Assembly: GCF_014196205.1 (NCBI RefSeq)
Contig: NZ_JACIDE010000013.1
Span: forward strand, 1 to 64,000
Origin: Anoxybacteroides voinovskiense
GTDB lineage: Bacteria; Bacillota; Bacilli; Bacillales; Anoxybacillaceae
Direction: 5' to 3'
DNA length: 64,000 bases
A program made the translations under genes and the position numbers. The notes below the pieces were generated by a model, which saw only the letters and a program-made list of their open reading frames with translations, was not told the DNA's origin and did not search any database. Shown here piece by piece: positions 59,620-64,000 of this stretch (positions within the stretch are counted from its first letter, which is position 1; each line of letters begins with the position of its first letter).

Positions 59620-60021
59620 ATGGAAAAAGAAACGATTGTAAAAGAAATTGTCAAAGCGCTCGAGCTATTCTCGGACAAAATTCATCACGAAATGAAGGAA
59701 ATGAGCAATCAACTCCGTACGGAAATGCAGGCAATGGGCAATCAGGTTCGGGCAGAAATGCAAGAGATGGGACAACAGCTTCGGACGGAAATGCAAGAGA
59801 TGGGACAACAGCTTCGGGCAGAAATCCGCGGTGTGGAAAGCAAATTAGAAGCAAAAATCGACGCTCTTAAACAAGAAATGGACGATCAGTTCGAGCAGCT
59901 AAACGAAAAAGTTGATCAGCTACGCGATGAACTAACTGACACGCAAGAAACAGTGGATTTGCTTTCTTCTAAAACGCTTCAGCATGAACGAAAACTTCGC
60001 AGCCTTTATCGCCAATCATAG
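59620..60021 (+). CDS. Coiled-coil protein with 11-residue repeats (copy A)
   Basis: This 133-aa protein is almost entirely alpha-helical. After MEKETIVKEIVKALELFSDKIHHE, four 11-residue units of the form MQEMGQQLRTE run over 59692-59823. A heptad-like coiled coil with KLEAKIDALKQEMDDQFEQLNEKVDQLRDEL follows, then a basic end. GGGAGGTGA lies upstream; Met3 (59620) is chosen as start. Hendecad repeats give right-handed coiled coils that often lie along membranes or other helices. No known domain is recognised. A paralogue follows 57 nt downstream. Confidence 0.7.
   Translation: MEKETIVKEIVKALELFSDKIHHEMKEMSNQLRTEMQAMGNQVRAEMQEMGQQLRTEMQEMGQQLRAEIRGVESKLEAKIDALKQEMDDQFEQLNEKVDQLRDELTDTQETVDLLSSKTLQHERKLRSLYRQS
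59692..59823 (+). repeat. Four tandem 33-bp units in copy A
   Basis: Units start at 59692, 59725, 59758 and 59791. Units 3 and 4 differ by only a few bases. Each encodes 11 residues, so the array stays in frame. Confidence 0.85.
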
Positions 60022-60078
60022 TCCCTCACGTTTGCAACCAATTGTTTATCACTATTTTACACAAGGACGGAGAAAAGA

Positions 60079-60453
60079 ATGGAAGAAAACGTATTGTTAC
60101 AAGAAATTGTGAAAGCGTTAGAGTTATTTTCGGAAAAAATTCACCATGAAATGCACGAAATGGGCGAGCGACTCCGTGCAGAAATGCATGACATGGGCAA
60201 TCAGCTCCGTGCGGAAATGCATGAAATGGGCGATCAGCTCCGTGCGGAAATGCATGAAATGGGCGATCAGCTCCGTGCAGAAATGCAAGAGTTTCGCGCA
60301 GAAGTCAATGAGCGGTTTGATCGATTAGACACGAAAATCGCTAGCTTGCGCGTCGAACTCACCGAAACGCAAGAAACGGTTGATTTTCTCTCCGCAAAAA
60401 CGATGCAACACGAGCGGAAACTGCGCGGAATCGATGGGAAAATTCGGGCTTGA
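60079..60453 (+). CDS. Coiled-coil protein with 11-residue repeats (copy B)
   Basis: This 124-aa paralogue of copy A has the same order: LLQEIVKALELFSEKIHHE, four units of MHEMGDQLRAE type (60151-60282), then FRAEVNERFDRLDTKIASLRVELTETQETVDFLSAKTMQHERKLRGIDGK. The ends of both copies are more alike than the repeats. The family is not one I can name; the TETQETVDFLSxKTxQHERKLR tail may be a conserved core. Its TGA stop is part of the -35 element of the proBA promoter. AAGGACGGAG upstream serves as ribosome binding site. Confidence 0.7.
   Translation: MEENVLLQEIVKALELFSEKIHHEMHEMGERLRAEMHDMGNQLRAEMHEMGDQLRAEMHEMGDQLRAEMQEFRAEVNERFDRLDTKIASLRVELTETQETVDFLSAKTMQHERKLRGIDGKIRA
60151..60282 (+). 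repeat. Four tandem 33-bp units in copy B
   Basis: Units start at 60151, 60184, 60217 and 60250. The last two are identical except for one base, which suggests recent expansion by slippage or unequal crossover. Confidence 0.9.
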
Positions 60454-60478
60454 CAAAACGAACATTTCCGTAGATAAT
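60450..60478 (+). promoter_or_regulatory. Promoter of proBA
   Basis: TTGACA (60450-60455), a 17-bp spacer and GATAAT (60473-60478) give a start near 60485. The -35 contains the TGA stop (60451-60453) of the upstream coiled-coil gene. Confidence 0.85.
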
Positions 60479-60479
60479 T

Positions 60480-60735
60480 CTGAAAAAATCGTTTATATCG
60501 GAAACGGTACGGGACGAGTAGACCGATGGAACGTGCAAGAGAGTGGAATCCGTAGGCTGGAAGGTTCCTCACGGAAAGTCGGTTGAACCTACCCTATATG
60601 GCCGCTTATGCAAACATAAGCCGTCTCCCCTACGTTACAGGGCAAGAGGTGGGCGCATTGCGCCAAAAAAGGTGGTACCGCGGAAACAACGCTTTTCCGT
60701 CCTTTTCTATAAGGGCGAAAAAGCGTTTTTTATTT
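60480..60735 (+). ncRNA. T-box leader (tRNA-Pro sensing) of proBA
   Basis: The leader contains the T-box core GGTGGTACCGCG (60671-60682) with AAC following. Its terminator AACGCTTTTCCGTCC / GGGCGAAAAAGCGTT (60688-60731) has a T-run. A stem I region includes AGAGAGTGG, and a specifier loop GAACCTACC has CCT (Pro) at 60588-60590. Uncharged tRNA-Pro would stabilise the antiterminator and switch on proline synthesis. The specifier fits the downstream proline genes, which supports the assignment. Confidence 0.92.
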
Positions 60736-60750
60736 CTAGGGGGTGAAAAC

Positions 60751-61869
60751 GTGAAAAGAAAACGAATCGTTGTGAAAATCGGAAGCAGCTCGCTAACCGA
60801 AAAAAACGGGACGCTTTCGGAGCAAAAACTTCGCGAACATGTCGAAGCGCTTGCGTATATGAAACAGCTTGGGCACGATGTCATCCTCATTTCTTCCGGA
60901 GCAGTCGCCGCCGGGTTTGGATTGCTTGGGTATCGTTCGCGTCCGAAAACGATTGCGGGGAAACAGGCCGCTGCCGCTGTCGGGCAAGGAATGCTGATGC
61001 AAAGCTACATTTCCGCCTTTCGTTCGTTTGATATCGTTACCGGGCAATTGTTGTTGACACGCGCAGATTTTTACGATCGCGAGCGATTTCGCAACTTATT
61101 TGCGACAATTTCTACATTGCTAGAACGTGGCGTGCTTCCGATTATTAACGAAAATGACTCGGTCTCTGTTGAAGAGTTGACGTTTGGGGATAACGATTTA
61201 TTGTCTGCCTTGGTGAGCGGATTTTTGCATGCGGATGCCTTAATCATTTTAACGGATATTAACGGGCTATATGACCAACATCCGAGCCACCCAGAAGCAA
61301 AAAAATATCATTTTCTCTCCGAAATTACTGACGAACTGATGGAACAAGCAGGCGGAAGCGGGTCAACGGTTGGAACAGGAGGCATGAAATCGAAGCTGCT
61401 TGCCGCCCAAAAGGCACTCTCTTTCGGCGTCAGCGTCTTTATCGGTACAGGAACAGGAAAAGAAAAATTGAAACATATTTTAGAAGGAAAAGGCGACGGA
61501 ACGTATATCGGCTCCCCTTTTCAAGAACATATGCAAATGCGTAAACAATGGATCGCGTACCATTCTGAAGTTGCAGGTACGATTGAAATTGATGAAGGGG
61601 CAGAAAACGCCCTTTTGCATAAAGGGAAAAGTTTGTTACCTGCTGGGGTAACGAATGTATTCGGTTCGTTTCAAGCGCTCGATGTCGTCAACGTCGTCAA
61701 CCAAAAAGGCGATGTGATCGCTAGAGGGCAAGTATATTATGCGGCGGATGACTTACAAAAAGTAAAAGGAATGGCAAGTGAACAAGCAAAAAAATATTCT
61801 TTCCACCACCGCCCAGAAGTCATTCATCGCGATCATTTAGTTTGCTTAAAAAGGACGCCTGTCCGCTAA
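60751..61869 (+). CDS. proB: Glutamate 5-kinase
   Basis: This 372-aa enzyme phosphorylates glutamate in the first step of proline synthesis. It has [53 protein letters not shown] and [19 protein letters not shown], and a C-terminal PUA domain (from about 280, [16 protein letters not shown]). The start is GTG 60751 after GGGGGTGA. The frame is open into the T-box leader but cannot start there. It is followed by proA after 20 nt. Confidence 0.95.
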   Translation: MKRKRIVVKIGSSSLTEKNGTLSEQKLREHVEALAYMKQLGHDVILISSGAVAAGFGLLGYRSRPKTIAGKQAAAAVGQGMLMQSYISAFRSFDIVTGQLLLTRADFYDRERFRNLFATISTLLERGVLPIINENDSVSVEELTFGDNDLLSALVSGFLHADALIILTDINGLYDQHPSHPEAKKYHFLSEITDELMEQAGGSGSTVGTGGMKSKLLAAQKALSFGVSVFIGTGTGKEKLKHILEGKGDGTYIGSPFQEHMQMRKQWIAYHSEVAGTIEIDEGAENALLHKGKSLLPAGVTNVFGSFQALDVVNVVNQKGDVIARGQVYYAADDLQKVKGMASEQAKKYSFHHRPEVIHRDHLVCLKRTPVR

Positions 61870-61889
61870 AACGAAAGGAGCGAAAACGG

Positions 61890-63131
61890 ATGAGTGAATT
61901 ACTAACAAAAGCAAAAAAGTTGAAACAAGCCGCGAAACGTTTAGCGATTTTATCGACGGAAGAAAAAAACGAAGCGCTTTCGATGATCGCAGAAGCGTTG
62001 ATTGCGCAAATGCCATATCTTTTACACGAAAATGAAAAAGATATGGCGATTGGAAAAGAAAACGGGCTCTCCCCTTCCTTGCTTGATCGGTTGCAACTTA
62101 CCGAAGAACGCATCCATCAAATCGCCGATGGCGTTCGCCAAGTCATCGACCTACCAGATCCGGTCGGTGAAACGATCGAACAATGGACGCGACCAAATGG
62201 GCTAATCTTGAAACAAATTCGCGTACCGCTTGGCGTCGTTGGGATGGTGTACGAAGCGCGGCCAAATGTGACAGTCGATGCGGCTAGTCTTTGCTTAAAA
62301 ACAGGAAATGCTGTCTTGTTGCGCGGCAGTTCTTCCGCCATTCACTCGAACAAAGCGCTCGTTTCGGTCATGCAAGCAGCGTTAAATCGGTCTGCCATTC
62401 CAATCGATGCGATTCAACTGCTAGAAGATACGAGCCGCGAAACGGCACAACACATGTTTCGTTTAAAAGAATATTTGGACGTCCTCATCCCGCGCGGTGG
62501 CGCTGGCCTTATTCAATCGGTCGTCGAAAACGCCACGATCCCTGTGTTAGAAACAGGCGTCGGCAACTGCCATATTTTTATCGACGAATCCGCGCAAAAA
62601 CAAATGGCGATCGACATTGTTCTGAACGCGAAACTCCAGCGCCCGTCCGTATGCAACGCGGTCGAAACAGTATTGATTCACGAAAAGTGGACATATACAA
62701 AAGAATTGCTTGAAACGTTGCACGAAAAAGGGGTTGAACTGCGCGGCGACAAACGGCTTGCGGCTGCATATCCGTTCGTCCGTGAAGCGACAGAAGAAGA
62801 TTGGGCGACTGAATTTTTAGCCCCTATTTTAGCGGTGAAACTCGTCGAAACGGTGGACGGAGCGATTGAACATATCGATCGCTACGGCACGAAACATTCC
62901 GAAGCGATTATTTCCGAATGCAAGGAACACGTGGAACAATTTTTCGCTCGCGTCGATGCCGCTGTATTGTACCATAACGCCTCCACCCGCTTTACCGACG
63001 GCGAACAGTTCGGATACGGCGCTGAAATCGGCATTAGCACACAAAAACTGCACGCTCGTGGTCCAATGGGTTTGCGCGCCATCACGACAACAAAAACGCT
63101 CGTGTACGGGAATGGGCAAGTGCGGAAATAA
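61890..63131 (+). CDS. proA: Gamma-glutamyl phosphate reductase
   Basis: This 413-aa enzyme reduces glutamyl-5-phosphate with NADPH. It has [55 protein letters not shown], the catalytic Cys in [13 protein letters not shown] and [12 protein letters not shown] near the end. ATG 61890 has AAAGGAG at proper spacing; the frame is open to 61842 only as an overlap with proB. It completes the T-box-controlled proBA operon; proC is not in the window. Confidence 0.95.
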   Translation: MSELLTKAKKLKQAAKRLAILSTEEKNEALSMIAEALIAQMPYLLHENEKDMAIGKENGLSPSLLDRLQLTEERIHQIADGVRQVIDLPDPVGETIEQWTRPNGLILKQIRVPLGVVGMVYEARPNVTVDAASLCLKTGNAVLLRGSSSAIHSNKALVSVMQAALNRSAIPIDAIQLLEDTSRETAQHMFRLKEYLDVLIPRGGAGLIQSVVENATIPVLETGVGNCHIFIDESAQKQMAIDIVLNAKLQRPSVCNAVETVLIHEKWTYTKELLETLHEKGVELRGDKRLAAAYPFVREATEEDWATEFLAPILAVKLVETVDGAIEHIDRYGTKHSEAIISECKEHVEQFFARVDAAVLYHNASTRFTDGEQFGYGAEIGISTQKLHARGPMGLRAITTTKTLVYGNGQVRK

Positions 63132-63132
63132 C

Positions 63133-63160
63133 AACCAGCCTCTATGTGGGGCTGGGTTTT
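63133..63160. terminator. Terminator of proBA
   Basis: AACCAGCC and GGCTGGGTT pair around a short loop, with TTTATTTT following on the plus strand. The convergent membrane-protein gene ends in the same DNA. Confidence 0.8.
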
Positions 63161-63515
63161 ATTTTCGCACAACATGCAATACTCCTTTTATGACCATTTG
63201 CCCAGCGAAATAAATCACCCAAATAAAAACGACTGCTCCGTTCCTCCCTACTACGGTAAACCACCCAGGATCATCTGGAATAAAAACGGCGGCGAAAAGT
63301 AGAGAGAACACTAAATTGATTCCATTCAACAAACTAACGAGCAATATATTTATCTTTGCTGCGATGACGCCCCCTAGCAAAATAGCGAGCAAAAATCCAA
63401 TCAGTAAAAATGGCGCTTCTTTCCGTTCCATATGTCGTCCATACTCATAAAAGTGAAAAATAAATGGAACGGGGATAAGAAAAAAAGCAAATAATAGCGC
63501 TTTTTTTCTATTCAT
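63159..63515 (-). CDS. Hypothetical integral membrane protein, 118 aa
   Basis: This small protein has four predicted helices: KKALLFAFFLIPVPFIFHF, PFLLIGFLLAILLGGVIAA, NILLVSLLNGINLVFSLLFAAVF, and GAVVFIWVIYFAGQMVIKGVL. A short loop HMERKEA separates the first two. ATG 63515 has GGGGGGAT upstream; the frame is open to 63545, overlapping the SDR gene's stop. I do not recognise a family. It may be co-transcribed with the upstream SDR gene. Confidence 0.6.
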   Translation of the reverse strand: MNRKKALLFAFFLIPVPFIFHFYEYGRHMERKEAPFLLIGFLLAILLGGVIAAKINILLVSLLNGINLVFSLLFAAVFIPDDPGWFTVVGRNGAVVFIWVIYFAGQMVIKGVLHVVRK

Positions 63516-63525
63516 TCTATCCCCC

Positions 63526-64000
63526 CTATCCCCGCACAAATCCACCTTCCGAATGGATGACTTGCCCGGTAATCCATTCAGCTTCGTCGCTTGCTAGAAA
63601 GCGAACGAGGCGCGCGGCGTCTTTTGGTGTGCCGATTCGACCAAACGGAAATTTCGCAAGAAGGTATTGTTTTAGTTCTTCGTTCATCCACCCTGTATCG
63701 GTAGGTCCTGGATTGATGGCGTTTACGGTGATCTTTTTCTCGGCTGCTTCGACGGCGAACGTTTTCACAAACGCATCGATTGCCCCTTTTGTCGCTGCAT
63801 ATGCACTTTCTCCCGGCATCGGTCCAAGCGACTGTCCTGATGTCATCATAATGATTCGCCCACCTTGTGGTTTTTCAAACATGTTGGCAAATGCCACACT
63901 TAACATGATCGGCGCCCTTACATTGACAAAATAATGTCGGTCTAGCATGTCGCTTGTTAACGCTGAATAAGGAAGCGAAACAGAATAGCACGCGTTGTTT
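63526..64000 (-). CDS. Short-chain dehydrogenase/reductase, 5' part outside the window
   Basis: The reading frame stays open to the window edge, and only the last 157 codons are seen. They start inside the NNA motif of a Rossmann fold (NNACYSVSLPYSALTSDM), followed by NVRAPIMLSVAFANMF, the catalytic region SAYAATKGAIDAFVKTFAVEAAEKKITVNAINPGPTDTGWMN and the C-terminal GRIGTPKDAARLVRFLASDEAEWITGQVIHSEGGFV. Ser, Tyr and Lys of the active site are present. It is a classical SDR, often annotated as 3-oxoacyl-ACP-reductase-like; the substrate is unknown. An ATG at 63948 is internal and not the true start. Confidence 0.85.
   Translation of the reverse strand, partial: NNACYSVSLPYSALTSDMLDRHYFVNVRAPIMLSVAFANMFEKPQGGRIIMMTSGQSLGPMPGESAYAATKGAIDAFVKTFAVEAAEKKITVNAINPGPTDTGWMNEELKQYLLAKFPFGRIGTPKDAARLVRFLASDEAEWITGQVIHSEGGFVRG

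Noticed and set aside
59692-60282. CRISPR-like or minisatellite array
   Set aside because: The repeats are 33 bp, contiguous without spacers, and stay in frame inside two genes, so they are protein repeats.

Overview
The window looks like a chromosomal segment of a low- to mid-GC, probably thermophilic Bacillaceae of the Anoxybacillus/Geobacillus type. This rests on recalled resemblance of the proteins (a PhoE-like phosphatase, a Bacillus-type phenylalanine dehydrogenase, a two-gene FeoB), on AGGAGG/AAGGGGG ribosome binding sites with frequent GTG and TTG starts, and on a proline T-box, cre boxes and a GlnR/TnrA box. No rRNA, tRNA, CRISPR array, intact insertion sequence or prophage is visible.

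Layout. 1-5.7 kb: a DHFR-fold reductase, acetoacetyl-CoA synthetase, and feoA with a feoB that is split into a GTPase gene and a membrane gene. 5.7-16.2 kb: housekeeping and signalling genes, namely a phosphatase, a PAS-GGDEF-EAL protein, a PCYCGC lipoprotein, an ammonium transporter followed by a DUF294 nucleotidyltransferase and a DnaQ-type exonuclease, the telA/xpaC pair, a SIMPL protein and a short TcaA-like protein. This part also holds decayed gene fragments and hairpin elements. 16.7-18.7 kb: an AlsT/AgcS-type sodium:amino-acid symporter and an unknown 98-aa gene.

18.6-49.5 kb is a 31-kb aromatic catabolism island, almost all on the minus strand. (i) A thioesterase-phenylalanine dehydrogenase-E1alpha-E1beta-E2-E3 operon, which I read as Phe -> phenylpyruvate -> phenylacetyl-CoA. 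(ii) The phenylacetyl-CoA epoxidation pathway: paaABCD, an EthD protein, paaF, paaG, an aldehyde dehydrogenase, paaH, paaJ, paaX and a separate paaK. (iii) A 4-hydroxyphenylacetate (homoprotocatechuate) meta-cleavage operon: GntR regulator, DapA-like lyase/aldolase, HpaG-like, HpaE, a complete LIV-type ABC transporter, an FMN-binding split-barrel protein, HpaB and HpaD. The Phe operon, paaA and paaK share a 21-bp palindrome, ATAACGTT-N5-AACGTTAT. This ties the PheDH/keto-acid dehydrogenase operon to the paa regulon.

49.6-64 kb: an FMN-binding protein, methionine gamma-lyase, a seven-gene group-4 [NiFe]-hydrogenase operon (hyfBCEFGHI-like) closed by an ArsR-type regulator, two tandem 11-residue-repeat coiled-coil genes, T-box-controlled proBA, a small membrane protein and the 3' part of an SDR gene that runs off the window.

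Most convergent gene pairs share one bidirectional terminator, and in at least two cases its stem lies within the last codons. The most interesting points are the inferred phenylpyruvate dehydrogenase branch and its shared operator, the hydrogenase whose large subunit ends exactly at its metal-binding motif with no formate dehydrogenase nearby, the split FeoB, and the repeat coiled-coil pair. Functions are assigned from sequence motifs and recalled families only. No database search was possible.
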